Shown piece by piece: positions 36,495 through 49,230 of a DNA stretch of 64,000 nt (position 1 is its first letter; every line of letters begins with the position of its first letter). The notes beneath the pieces are model-generated. The model did not search any database and was not told the origin of the DNA. It saw only the letters and a list, made by a program, of their open reading frames with translations. Both the position numbers and the translations under genes were made by a program. The stretch is from Malurus cyaneus samueli (Eukaryota > Chordata > Aves > Passeriformes > Maluridae), in NCBI GenBank assembly GCA_009741485.1, contig CM019216.1, positions 24,217,119 to 24,281,118 on the forward strand, in the 5' to 3' direction.

Positions 36495-37735
36495 GAATGC
36501 TCCGATCTACTTTGTTCTGCACCTTCTTGAAAGTGCTCTAATAAAACAAATAATTTTTGAATCTGATACCTGTCTTGAGATTTCATGCTGAGATTTTAAG
36601 TTTTTGTGATCTGATGACTGAACTGTTCAAATTTCCTGTGAGACCTTAGCTACTGAAGTAATCCCAGAGCCCTGATATTTGTATCTGTTCTTATGCAGGT
36701 TCAGTTGCTGAGACTAATAGGGCTTTCCTTCTGTCATGTAAAAGACAAATGAATCAACTCCAAAAGTTCTATTTCTATCTTTTCAAAAGTCCATATAGCC
36801 CTCAGGGCAAATATTGTGGTAGAAAAGTCAAATTAATCTGTGCTTTGAAAATTTGCACTCATTAGAAGGAAAATACTATGAAAAAAAAATATGAGAAAGA
36901 TAAATACAAAGAAACTATCAATGTACTCTTCTTATCTCATTCTCTCATTACTGTTTTTATCCTGATTGGCAGAACAGACAAAGAATACCCTTCAAAATCA
37001 TAAGCTGCTGAAGCAGATTTTTCTACGATGTGAGAAGATGAAATATGTCTTGACTGAAGACAGACATTACCCAGGAAAAAGAAAAGAAAAAAAAAAAAAG
37101 ACAAAAGGAAATTCAATGCCATCCAGTTCTCATTTGAAGCCCTAAGTGTTACTTACAGGATGTATGATCTGTTTTGAAAGTCTTGACCAATGCTGGATTG
37201 CAAAAGATGGTATCATGAACTCCATTTCCTACATGTATGATTCTTTGCTTTTTCTCCCTGAGAAAAGCCATCATGTCTCTAGTCCCAGGCAAAATAGTTT
37301 AAATGTATAGGGGGCAATATATGAATTCTACTGCTTTATCCTCCCGAAACAATGAGAAAGCATATTTATCTTTCATGTTCAAACAATAATTTTTATTGGT
37401 AAGGGAAAACCTCATGAAAGTCATGTGTTTTTTAGCCAAATTAGATTCTTGGCTCCCCTCTGAAACCTTAAAACAAAAATAGTGGTGTTTTTAAGTATAT
37501 CAGAATGAGAAAGCTATTATTTCAGAGTTCCTTAGCCTTCAAAAAGCACATATAGAAAAATGCATATACAAAATTGAAACAAAATCTTGTAATCTGTGTG
37601 ATTTGTTCCCAAAACTAACTTAATTCTCATAAGCTTTCCGAAAAAATCCAGACCTCAGGGGAAGCCATGCATATCTGCAAAAGACAAGGGGAAACGAAGA
37701 GATAGATTGTTCAAGTTTTGGAATTACTGTAAATT

Positions 37736-37815
37736 CCCTTCCCTTCCCTTCCCTTCCCTTCCCTTCCCTTCCCTTCCCTTCCCTTCCCTTCCCTTCCCTT
37801 TCCCCCTTCCCTTCC
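37736..37815 (+). repeat. CCCTT/AAGGG pentanucleotide array
   Basis: Thirteen perfect ccctt units occupy 37736-37800, followed by an imperfect tcccccttcccttcc edge. The minus strand is therefore (AAGGG)n, with three-G runs every two bases. That fits the canonical G-quadruplex pattern and is also a homopurine/homopyrimidine mirror tract. Two minus-strand frames (37620-37823 and 37711-38025) cross it and read as GREGK repeats. They arise from the array and should not be annotated as genes. Confidence 0.98.
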
Positions 37816-37924
37816 ATTTTCACACTGGGAAAGCTGAAATTGCTCAGAAATGCAATAGATGAAGGATAGGTGGCATGACAGTTTCTTGTTCATTCCTTTC
37901 TGGGTGATTTTTTGCATGTGAAAA

Positions 37925-38425
37925 AGAATCCTAGAATCAGAATCAATGTATGGCTGAGGTTGGCAGCACTGAGCCCTTAATCGTCCATCATTTTCAGCCA
38001 AGCTGCTGCTCAGCTCCCAGCACATACTGGCACATGGAGTTCTTCCTTCAGAGGTTCAGGACTTTACACTTGACCCTGTTGAACTTTGTGACATTCCTGT
38101 GGAACCATTTCTTCAGACTGTGGGGGTCCCTCTGGATGGCACCATAACCCTCTGGTGCATCAGATGCTCCTCACACTCAGGTGTTTTTGGAAACTTGCTG
38201 AGAATAGACTCTGCCCCATTAACCAGATCTTTAAAGAAGAAGTTAAGGGGGATTGAACCCAGGGCTGACCTAGGGGATGGCCAGTCACAGTTTTGAGTCA
38301 CCCTGTCCTTCACTCATCTAGCTCATATTTCATCAGCTTCTTCATTAGGATTTTATGGAAGACAGTTTTGGAAACCTTACTGAAGCTGAGGAAAATATTA
38401 AACTGTCCTTTCTTTGGCTTAGGAT
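37925..38425 (-). mobile_element. CR1 retrotransposon fragment, antisense
   Basis: The plus strand is the reverse complement of CR1 coding and 3' sequence. Landmarks in plus-strand order are 'cctagaatcagaatcaatg' (antisense of the octamer-type 3' tail), 'cacttgaccctgttgaact', 'ccctctggatggcaccataa', 'ggaaacttgctgagaataga', 'ccagatctttaaagaagaag', 'ggggattgaacccagggctg', and 'ttatggaagacagttttgga'. Most of the usual distance between the 3' tail and the reverse-transcriptase blocks is missing, so a large internal deletion has joined them. The frames at 37950-38313 on either strand are products of this repeat. Confidence 0.85.
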
Positions 38426-41400
38426 TTCTTCCATGTTAACATGTACCAAATAAAATTAATTTAATGGCCTGGGCTGGGTTGACAAGCAAGGCCAAGGAAA
38501 AGTGAATCTGATTTGATAGTGGATTAGACTCTTAATAATGATAAAAACTGCAAAATAAAAAGACCTAAACTTTATCCTGGACCTCATATTTCATGGGTGA
38601 GTCCTAAATACACTTAGATGTGAGATAAATGCTGCTTATCTTCAGAAACAGTGTTTGCTCAAGGTATGGAGAGTGGAACTGTAGTTGTACAAGCAATATG
38701 ACAGATGAGATGTGTCTCGAGTTGTGATCCCAAATCCTACTGCAGTTAATTATCTGATGTTGTAGCCCTGAGTTTCAACAGTCAGAAATTAAGTACCATA
38801 GCACTGAACCAGTGAATGTATCAATTACTTTGTACAAATTGCAAGATAATCCATTATTTCCACAATTTAAAGATCTTCCTTTTTCTAAAAAAAAGTATTT
38901 GTAAAATTTACTGAGATAGGTGTAATTCTTTTTGTTAACGAGACAGCAATATACAATCTTGTGCCTATATTTGTCAACATATTCCTGTCTTGTTAATTTA
39001 CCTGAAAAATTTATGTGTGAATGAAGATAATTTTATTTTATTTTATTAATGTATGTGAAGTTATAACTTTTCTGTCACTTCTACTGCGAAAGGACAGGCG
39101 ATTACAGTTTTAAGTTAACCACTTCTTAAATACTTATATTCCAATACATATTTGGAAATATATTAATCTCTATTGAAGAATTAAGCAATTTATAGAAAAA
39201 AGTCTCAGTTTATTTAAATGGTTCTCTTACCTTTATCTTTTTCTGGCCAATGCTAAATAAACTGTAATTTTCCAGGAAATGACAGAATATATAGATATTA
39301 TTAGAGATAGATACGGAATAAAAAAATCCTAATTCTTAATTTTGATTCTTGAATCTATACTGAATCTCTATCTACAAATTTCATTCTTGAGACTATGAGA
39401 TTTAAGGATGTTTATTCTGACACAAAGACACAGACATTTGTTTATTTTTATCTTGTGTACTTCTTGTAGTTGTTTTAAATGCAGAAGTACAACGAGATAA
39501 GAAATATTGATCGTCTTACTGACATAATAAAATCCACCAATCTTTTGTTCTCAGAATTCTTCAAGATGATTATGCTTTCAACAGTACTAGTAATGTACCC
39601 AAAGATTTTTTTTTTTTTATTAGTAGCACCTTTGGGGAACATTAATCTCTCAGTAACTAGAAACACTGGCTAAGCTGTTAGCTTTAAATGATACATTATT
39701 AGCTGTCATTTAAATTGATAGATAGAGCTGTAATTAAGAGTAATGGTCAGAAAGTAACTACTCTGTCGTTGAATTTTTACTGCTTTATTGAATTACTGAC
39801 CTGATGCAACTCTGCACCTGTCTGAGGTGTATAATCACAAGATATCTGAATCTCTTCACCACATGAGGGCAAATATTGTAATTTAAATTCTTTCTATCAT
39901 AAAGCTTCATATTCTGTTTTGTTTGGTTGCCAAATTTTGGATGGCTATGCAGATGGATATTCTTTCTTTCAGTCCATCTAGTTGTCATCATGTCTACAAA
40001 ATTTTTTTTTATGACTTTCAGTGTGGAACTCTCAATTGCTTAGACCTGGTAAAGAATCAGTAATCATTCCTTGCAAACAGAGGCAAATAGAAAATATTCA
40101 GTATTATAGAATAAGACAGTCCTGCCATATTGTGGCACAATGCTCAGCGCTTTGACTTTTTTCAATATTGCTTTGTTTTGCAGAAACAAGTACATAGTTT
40201 TGGTCTATTTGAATGAATTGTTATACTCCCCTAAATGTTATGCAAAATGGAGTAAAAGACACCTAGACAGTAAATTCTGCATTGTTTCCGTTTGGCATTA
40301 AAAATTACCATTCTGGAGCAGCTCATCATATCTTCTCTTTATCTATGGACATGGTATACTTTTTGAACCTGCTATTAGTGCTGTTGTATTTGTAGAGACG
40401 TTTACAGTGAGCATTCTCTCAGAATTTGGTATTTGACCACTGTGGGTCCTGACATTTTTATGCTTCCACTAAAATACTCAGGTTGACTTCAGACCTGCAT
40501 TTTATAAACAGAAGCATCAGTTCCCTCCATTCCAATTCCAGGGTACCAAGAAGCTGTGAAGAGATGCAATTCAGGGTCCATGTCTTTTGCTACTTTTTTT
40601 TTGAGAAACATTTAAGCAGTAGGACTGGTTAGTGTGCTCCTAGCTGTTTCTAATGCTTTAGTAAATATTCTGAGGAGAGTGTCATTATGTTCCTTTGTCT
40701 ATTTGCTGCACAGGGATGTTGGTGTCTGTTCAATTTTTTCTATGCAGTTTAATGTCCTCAGCATGCTAACTCACTCTTCGGAGTTCGGGGCAATGTCTAG
40801 AACATATTAAAAACTCATCTACATATTTTAAAGAAAGATAACAGATCTGAAGTTCTTTTTATATGAAATGAACCTTGACAGTTTGCATTTTATGTCTGGC
40901 AGCCTGGACTCTGAGCACAGGGCATACTAGCTGCTCTAAAATTAACCAAGATAATGTAAATGGAATAAATTACATTAAAGTGAAAGAATTGTTGGTTTAG
41001 CTGTCATTAATGTGTAGAATTATTTTCTGCTACATAATTTACACATGGAGTGCTTGCTAATGCATTACATCTTGGCTCTGCAAAAATACTGGTAACTTGG
41101 ATACAAATGTTGCTGCATTTCTCTATTTTGAATGATTCTCTCTGTTTTCCAAAACAATTTTGGCAAAGGAATACAAACACTATGCTAACACAGCACAGGC
41201 CTTGTGACTGCAAGGCATCCCAGAAGCTTGCTTTTATTCCTGGCTGTACACTCACCATTTTCTCCTGAAGGCTGCTTCCATAACAGGCAGGCACAGAGAA
41301 AACCTGTCTTGCACATTTTAATGGAACATGACAGTAGTAGTTAAGCCTGCATAGGAATAATTATCTCCACCCAGCATCACACCCAAGCCCCTCCTTTGCA

Positions 41401-41602
41401 CTGCAGCTACGCTGAACATTCTGTTCATTTGCAGCACCACAGGTCTACCTTGGCCAAGCCATCCACGCAGTTGAAGCCATTTGGCAACGTTCCACTTTTT
41501 ATTTCAGCTCAGATTAGTACTGCATAGCATTCTGATTTAATAGTAAAACAGCTGCAAACCTGAACCATGAAGTACCAAAGGTTATTGGGAGGGTTGCCTG
41601 AG

Positions 41603-41626
41603 AAAAAAAAAAAAAAAAAAAAAAAA
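41603..41626 (+). repeat. Poly-A run (A24)
   Basis: Twenty-four consecutive A residues. I looked for a processed pseudogene or SINE upstream and saw neither a recognisable gene body nor a polyadenylation hexamer at the expected spacing. Confidence 0.95.
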
Positions 41627-42614
41627 CCACTTGAGGGATTTGCCCTCCAGTGAGACTATTTGTATTTAACTTCTATTTGCATTGATAAAAGACTTATTGC
41701 TACCCAGTATTTTCAATAATCATATGAAATAATGAAAAGTATGAAATAACTTCTGCTAAACGTAAAAGAGCAGCATAAAATGGAGAAATTATGAATAATA
41801 TTGGAAAAGGAGTTGATACATAGAATGGTATGGATCATTTAGTAGCTGATTAAGGTTTTTTATAACATTGCCATATATTCAGTAACACATCTGGTAAAAA
41901 CAATTCATAGGATATATAGGCTGTGACCAAATAACTCAGCATGTGTTCTCAGCATAATGCTTTGTGAAAAAATAAAGGGTAGTTACAACAATTTCAAATA
42001 AAAATAGAATACTTGAGTTCAAGAATACAGAATAGTTTTTCTGTTGCATTTGGGTGCAGCTAACATCAGAGCAGTACATACACAGCCAAATGCATCCATT
42101 CTTAAACTGGTGATAAAAGCCAGAAGATGTAACTCAAAAAGAGAATCAGTCTTATGTTGGAAATTTTGAGAAAAGCATGTACTTTAAAAACTGTGTGTGT
42201 CTGAGGAAAACTGGAGGAGGTGGTGACTAGATTATGCTCTGTTTATACACTTTCAAGGAGGAAAAGTCAGGTTCTGAAATCTCAGCACTTTGTGAGGAAA
42301 AGGCATAACAAGAACAAAATTCTAGCAGCTGAAGCAAAATAAAATTACAATTTGAAACTGGGAAGCATGCTTTGAATAATAAGTGGTGCAAAGCTGCTCA
42401 TAAAAAAATACCATGAGAAATGGTAAATTCTCCATCTCTTGTTTTGAGAACAAACATTTGCCTTTCTAGAAAAAAAAGGTTTTGAACAAATTCAGTTCAC
42501 AAGAATGAAATGCAGCAAGCTATTAATTTTTCTGGCTCTAAAAATTATAAATATGAATCTGTGATAACTATGATCACAAACACGGTCTTAACATCATGGG
42601 CAGGCCTATATTTC

Positions 42615-42690
42615 TCCACAAATAACAAACAATAAACAAAAAAAAGAAAAACAAAAACCAAAACCAATTAAAAACAAACAAACAAAAAAC
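42615..42690 (+). repeat. A-rich tract with CAAA units
   Basis: Low-complexity A/C sequence (acaaac, aaacc, caaacaaac). No retroelement body is recognised to its left. Confidence 0.9.
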
Positions 42691-45600
42691 ACCCTCCAAA
42701 AAATTCGGATCATAATGGTGATAGAACTGCTGTTAATCTCTGGTTGCTGACATGGCCAAAAATCTCAGAGCACAAAATACTTTGAAGTATGAATTACAAC
42801 ATTATTTTGTGACAGTGTCATACTAGTGTTCAGCTTAGGCAAAGGCGTGTCTGCAACAATATTTGGACTTTCCCCGATTAAATGGAACTCAGGCAGGAAG
42901 GATTTGCTATATGTACTAAGATTTGGCCGATCTCTTGATTTATCAGTTGTGGTTAGTAAATGTTTGTCAAGCTTGATCTGTTTAAAGGTCATCAACAATG
43001 AGAGGCCCTCAGATTATCGTATTTTCTGTTCAAATACACTACAAATGACAGCAGACTGCTGGAAAACTCTCACTGCACACATTGCTCTCTGTGTCTTACC
43101 CTGCATGTGGAATAGAGAATTAGGGGTTTGGATGAAAAAGGAGCTGATAAATCTCACATGGGTAGATTATAGTAGTAGGTCCTCCTAATGTCTCTGAATT
43201 AAACTATGAGAGATTTTAGTCAGGGATACTTATGAAACAAAAGATGTGCCTTATGTTTGATTATTAGAACAGTCTAAAACAAGATAAGAATAGCTATCAT
43301 CCTGAAAATCCTTCTGCCCAGTTTCCATCTAATGCATAAGCTGGACAGGTGATCTTTGACCTGAAACAGCTGATACCTGTAGGAATACTGATTTACTGTC
43401 CCAGGAAAATATCCTAATCGTGTAATTTTTGCCTAGAATTTATTTTAAAAGCTGGGAAATCAATGCTTCCACCTAAGTTCCATAATGCAGTAAAGGTGCC
43501 CATGATATGCATAGCACACATCAAGGCATTCCAAGATGTTGCTCCAAGTCTTTTGGAAAACACAGCTAACATTGATGGATATGTGTTCTGTCCTTGTCCT
43601 GCATGTGTGACTTAAATTTGCAGCAAAGCATGTAAATGTTATGGCATCTGTGAGACAAAGATGGCAAACTCTTCTGGCCGTTTTTACTCAGTTCTATATA
43701 TTAATGAATTAATAATAAACATAGGAGAATCAGTTCCTGGAGAAAATACATGACTGCAGAACCCCCCTCTCCAATAGGGGTAGAGGTGATATCCTTCTCA
43801 CTTGGCTTTTTTCAGTTCTTTGACTTATGAATCTGTTCTCTGCTCCTCAGTGGTACAACTTGAACAGGAAAGATGAAAAGTAACCAATCTAGTATTAAGG
43901 GTTCATTCTTGAGAGATTTAAAGTGCTTGATCACCCTTGAAACGAAGAAATGGCAGAGTGCAAGTCTCCTTTTGTGGGTATCGTTCTCCTACTGATTATT
44001 TTATAAAAGGTGCTTGACCCTACCCAACAGCTATATTTTAAAAGAAAATATATTCAACTAAAAAAAAAATTAAAAACACACCCCTCTCCTCCCATGTCTT
44101 GCACTAAATGCAAGAAGAAATTGAACGAAAAAATATGTTTTCAAATCCTTTCCAAATTCTCCTGTGTTTATTTTCATACTGACATGTTTTCTTCAAAGAA
44201 TAATGTGTTCACTGAAAATGAAATCAGAGTTGAGCATCACTAGGAGAGCTGATCCACCATGATATAGAATCAAAAGACGGTGTAACAAGCTAATTACAGT
44301 CCATAGCAAGAGGTAGCTTAACCGTCCAACAAGTCTACTGTGGCTTTTATGCTGTCCCAGTTTTTTTTTGTTTCCCTTCTTAAGATATTTATGAAGAACA
44401 CAGTCTTCTGCAGGATATTCCTTACTATGCCCTGTTATTGAAGTTTTGGCAGTGATGCAGCTTTTGCTGAGTTATACAGATATGCTGTAAACCGATATTT
44501 TAGAATAAATCCAAAAGTTTTTTCTTCTTCCTAGAACAGGTTGCTGCTAAGTTGACTGAATTATCAATATATCCAATTAACAATGCATCTCCTTTCTTTG
44601 AAGCCATACTAAAGAAGTTTCACAGTACCTCTCCATAGCTACCTTATTATTGTTGAAGTTATTTGTCATTAGCTTCTTAGAGTCGAGACACGTTCACTTC
44701 TGCTTATTTTATGTGCCATTTTCAAGGCACATGTTACTGGAAAGTAGTTTCAATGAGGCAGAATGTTTAACACCACACAGCTATGAATTATGTAAATTTC
44801 CTTCCTGATTATTTTCTTCACTGACCATATTTTGTGTTCTCTACTATGTTCTCCAATCTATGACGAGAATTGAAAGAAGTGTGCAAGAATCATACATCAC
44901 ATTGCACACCACTAAATAGGAGAATATTATTATTACCTGCAGCCACAATGTTAACTAGTCTTGTTGCCCAAAATTTGATGCCTGAAGATTTAGCTGCACT
45001 ATTCTGAAGCAGAATATTAACATGCATTAAAGAAAAATGTAGCCTTAAAAAATTCATGACTACAGGAAGCAGCTTAATCATGAAATGTGCATTTTGGAGA
45101 AAACTGGGACATGTACAGCCATGCTTGCAGAACATCACAAAGGTCTCAAACCATTACTGAACTTTAGTGCAAATTAAAACCCCTTTGATGATTGTACTTG
45201 AGTTTTCAGACTAGAGTGCAACTCATCATATTTCTGTTCTACTTCTGTCCCATGAGAAAAAATTAAATATACAAGTAAAATCATAAGGCACATGAAGCAA
45301 TTTCAGCATTTTCCAGAAGCTCTGTTTATTGCATTACCAGATTTTTTATTCATGAACTTTGCTCTAATTACATTACTAGCAAAGTTTATTATTTTTACTG
45401 ATCATAACTTTATTAATGTAATTACTGATGATCAGTGATTAATTATGGATTTTCAGTATTTTTAAAATAATGCTAATTTTTAAGATTGATGTAATGCTAA
45501 ATTTAAAAAATGTGTGATGACTAGGCTTCTCTCAGGATACATATATGAATCATATTCATTCTGAGGCTTCCTTTTACTATTTTATAGAAGATATCCTTTC

Positions 45601-45892
45601 ATTTTTAAACTCAAAAATGCAATGATTTTAGGAGGCATAAGAAGTGGGTCCTGTAGATTATTCTTTTCTTATCCTTCTGTAATGTCATATAGATTTGAAT
45701 TCAGAATAATCAATTGGCCAAAAATGATGTGTGAAAGCTGAAAAGTTCTATATCAGTAAGCCATTACTAAGAGAATAATGAGTTGGAGAACAAACAGATA
45801 TATAGGGCCACAGAGAGCTTGTAGCCAAATGAGGGGGGTGTTTCAGACAGAGAAGCAGAATCCTGCTAAGATAAAATTGACATTACCTACTT

Positions 45893-46190
45893 TGAAAACA
45901 GCAGGCAGGTAAAAAGCCCATAGCTGTTTGTCCACTCCCCTCCAGTGGAATGGGGAGAGAAATGGGAACAAAAGGTGCAATTTATGGGTTGAGATGGAGA
46001 TAGTTTTGTAATAGGACAGGAAAGGAAGGGGGAAAGAATAAGGAGATAGAACAAGTAACGCACAATACAATTGGCCATGACCCACTGATCAATCCCAGCT
46101 GACCCCGGAGCCCTCAGCCCACAGCCAATCCCCACAGTTTTACTGCTCAGCATGACACCAGATGGTGTGGAAATCAGACAGCTGACTAAA
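45893..46190 (-). mobile_element. Avian endogenous retrovirus LTR fragment, antisense
   Basis: The plus strand matches the reverse complement of a widespread avian LTR-type repeat. Landmarks in order are 'gtccactcccctccagtgga', 'tttatgggttgagatggaga', 'gtaacgcacaatacaattgg', 'cccactgatcaatcccagct', and 'actgctcagcatgacaccag' followed by 'atggtgtgga'. In better-preserved copies the segment just before 'gcatgac' carries a TATA box (antisense tttatat); here it reads gttttactg, so the promoter has decayed. The distal U3 part is missing after about 46190. The left edge is uncertain, and similarity may begin somewhat before 45893. I recognise the family by text but do not assign a library name. Confidence 0.65.
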
Positions 46191-46194
46191 GACA

Positions 46195-46245
46195 AACAGA
46201 ATCATATGATCACGAAGATTGGAAAGCACCTCCAGAATTAAGTGG
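46195..46245 (-). mobile_element. CR1 3'-terminal stub, antisense
   Basis: 'cagaatcatatgatcacgaa' followed by 'gattggaaagcacctcca' is the antisense of a CR1 3' end (octamer-like terminus, then the 'ggttggaaaagacctcc' block). Only about 50 bases are recognisable. It abuts the truncated LTR fragment, so one element may have interrupted the other. Confidence 0.6.
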
Positions 46246-46639
46246 CTTCCACTCACTTAAAACCTTTTGCTTCCTTGACAGTCACCTTGTTTTCTTCCTT
46301 GGCTAGCTGAAAGGGGTTGAGACTCTACTGAGCAAATTCAAAATAATTTCTGATAAGAATGACATTTTTGTCCTTATTGTAATGGATATGTTACCATTCT
46401 TCAGCAAAGCTTTATAAACCTGACTAGGTTGTTATGAGATTTTTACTAGGGACACAAACTACTTGTACGGTGAACCTTAAATCATGAGACATTAATCCAG
46501 TATTTCCAAAATGCACTTTTTTGGTTTTTAGTCTTGGAAGATAAACAAGATGTGACTCTGCTACAGCTGGAGTGAACATTGATTTTAGTTTAAATTCTCT
46601 AGAAACAATAATTTTATACCCATAAAGTAAACAATTCAT

Positions 46640-46735
46640 TTAAATACATACATACATTATATATATAATGCATACATATACATTATATACATATACAAAT
46701 GTATATTTTATATATATATAAAGATACATGTATAT
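46640..46735. repeat. AT-rich microsatellite with many small palindromes
   Basis: Mixed tatata, tacata and tatgta units, including attatatatataat and tatatatatata. Self-complementary stretches are frequent, so cruciform extrusion or slippage is possible. No coding content. Confidence 0.9.
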
Positions 46736-48417
46736 GTCGTGTATACATTGCACCAGTTGTCCAAAATAATGTTAATATCTAGACAATCATACCACGCACA
46801 GAGGAGGTTTATCATGGAAAGACTTTTCATGATGCTGTTTAAACATAAGTCACGCTGGTGAAGGAGATTGTGCTCTTCATCCACAATTCTTAGCAAATGG
46901 ACTTTTAATTCAGCAAATTCTGCAACACCTGTGAGCTGGACAAGCCTTCTCTAATGTTACCATGTAGACCATAGGAAATGGTGATTTGTCATCAAAATCC
47001 AGTCATTTCTTCAGGAAGTATGTGATTTATTTACACTTACATGAAAGCTAAAAATGAGCTCACCAACAGCCTTAAGTGTCCTTGACCAAATAAATCCTGA
47101 GGGCAGGAATCTGAAATAACCCACAATAAATTGCCATCATTTGAACATCTTCCTGCGTGATTAATACAAGTACAGGTCTGTTCCTTCCCTTGTAACTATT
47201 GTGAAAGGTAAATATTTCAACAGTAATGCAAGCTGGCATTGTGGTACACTAAGAATATAACAGTTTTAACTCCATAGTTCTGCACTGTAATTTCAATAAT
47301 TTTCTGCATCTCAAAACTGCCTCCATTTCCTCTGCAAGGCTACTGCTCTCAGCATAACTGGAGTAGAAGATGAATGATTTAAAATCTGGCATCACAAATG
47401 ATATTTGTGTTAAACCACTGCCCTGTTTATCTGTAAGACACAATGATTTTTCTGGATTTCATATGAGGCAAGTATTTGCCTTAAGGTTCTTTCCCTCCTC
47501 AGACAGGTGGGGTGTCTGTGATAAACACACACTGCAACAGTCTGTGGTGCTGCTTTGTCCTTGAAAGTGGCAAAAGAACATGTAAGTGTACGATGTGAGA
47601 GGCTCATGCAGCCAAACCATGGCTGAAGAGGCTGTGGAGCTGTATCACAATTACCCACCTTGTGACTGGGAGCCCAATCACAGGCAAAAAAAGAATTAGA
47701 ACTCTCTTGACTACTTGTCACTCTGGTTGACATTACTGCCATGTCTTATAAGTTGCTCTGAATATTAAGAAAGAAACCCCTGAATTAAACATTTTTATTG
47801 TTCTTAATGGTTACAGACATTAAGGCATTTATTTCTGTCTCATATGGTTAAGAATCTGAAATATTCTTTTTTTGTTGCCCTAATTTTAGTGACTTTTAGA
47901 TAATCTGTCAAAACATTGTCCTTGTGTTGGTCATGTTTCTCTATCCAGAAACACAGTTTACTTATGCCTTTGCTTCTGAACAGAAAAAATCTGTCTTCAC
48001 AAAAAAGTAGGGAGAAGCCCGTAAATTATTCCTTGTGAAAGAAACTTAAAAATAAGAGACAAGTGAAATAACCTAATAAAGCATGAATTGATATGAAAAA
48101 AAAGACTATTTTTCCCTGGCTATCAGCACAGAAATGAGAACTTGAGTGAATTGTGTTCAGACACAAATGGAGGATGTCAGTGATGGAAGAGCAAACATAT
48201 TTTTGTTTATGTTTTTCACCATGGGGTAGCAATATTGACTCAAACTGAGGAAAAAGATACTATAAATACATACAGAAGACCACATTTAAAGGAAGTTCTG
48301 TCATGAAGGTGCAGTGTATTTGCAATTTGATTCTTCTTCCCTTTCTCTTTGTCATTAATTCAGACAGCAAAGCTAAAAATATGCAGCTCCTGCCTCAGTG
48401 TGAATCTTACCTGGGTC

Positions 48418-48433
48418 AAAAAAAAAAAAAAAA
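48418..48433 (+). repeat. Poly-A run (A16)
   Basis: Sixteen A residues inside otherwise mixed sequence. It is translated as KKKK in the plus-strand frame 48303-48602, which I do not regard as a gene. Confidence 0.93.
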
Positions 48434-49177
48434 TTCATTGGGAAATGCCGACAATGAAGTGCACAGTAGACATGCCTGGTTAGGGCAGAGGCAGTGTCAC
48501 TGCAGCAGGGTGCAAATTGCAGCTTCCAGACCTGCATGTGCAATACCTGTATTAACCATCTCTGACCTGCCCAGAGCTTTGCCTGATGCAATGACAATCT
48601 GAATTATTGTATTGAACAGAGAGCACCAGTGAATTTGCCAATAAAACATCAAATGAGAAAAGGAAAATGAAAATAATTTTCTAAGGGCAAATGTCAAGAT
48701 AGCACTAGTGGTACAACAGGGAGCTGGTAAACAATCTTTTCTGAAATATAGAAATGTTTTGCCTGATTACTGAATTCCTGAAGGAAAAGTGTACATTCAC
48801 AGCAAGAAAGAAAATAAAAAAGGAATATTCTTAAAATTCACAGGACTGGGACCATGAGACTGTCTCTAGCTTCTTGCCAGCATTGGCCATTAATCATATT
48901 TTAATGAAACATCATTGTTATATAAATCTGGTTCATTAAGTTACCCACAGTTCACTTAACTGAGTGTTCAATATCACTGTGTAACTACTGTGTCTGAATA
49001 TGATTCAAAGAAGTCAGATAACAGTTTCATGGTTAAAAAGATAAACACTATTCTGTCTGACTTGTCTGTTTTTTTTTTTGTGGTATTTTTAAAATTCATT
49101 CCCTCTGATTTTTATATTTTTAGTGATATTTAAAAATATTTTCCCTCAAAATCCTACACAAGTTTTGAATGCACTGA

Positions 49178-49230
49178 ATTTTATAATGTTTATAATTTAT
49201 AATGTTTAAACATTTATAATGTTTAAAAAA
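49178..49230 (+). repeat. Three near-tandem copies of tttataatgttta
   Basis: The unit tttataatgttta (with small variants) occurs three times in about 50 bases, and the middle part contains the perfect 14-base palindrome aatgtttaaacatt (49201-49214). It is a short local duplication and no gene is attached. Confidence 0.85.

Larger units (their letters stand above)
26566..37735. other. Long stretch of unique AT-rich DNA
   Basis: Over 11 kb without a recognised gene. Named contents are a TTTG/T30 tract (28240-28298), a hairpin (32790-32820) and a CATT microsatellite (36465-36494). Open frames on both strands overlap at 29536-29761 and 30906-31251, but none shows a known domain, a methionine start and splice signals together. 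Homeodomain-site-rich blocks at 26960-27110 and 34400-34500 are covered as leads rather than features. Confidence 0.6.
38426..45892. other. Unique AT-rich non-coding DNA
   Basis: About 7.5 kb with no recognised gene. It holds an A24 run (41603-41626), an A-rich caaa-type tract (42615-42690), and three blocks that look like conserved non-coding sequence (40900-41050, 42790-43120, 45340-45450). The frame at 42826-43188 (120 codons, GTG first codon) has no domain I recognise. Confidence 0.6.

Noticed and set aside
37620..38025. Minus-strand frames with REGKG repeats
   Set aside because: The repeat peptide is the translation of the CCCTT/AAGGG microsatellite, and the remaining parts lie in unique DNA or an antisense CR1.
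41280..41626. Possible processed pseudogene ending in A24
   Set aside because: No coding remnant or polyadenylation hexamer is recognisable left of the A run.
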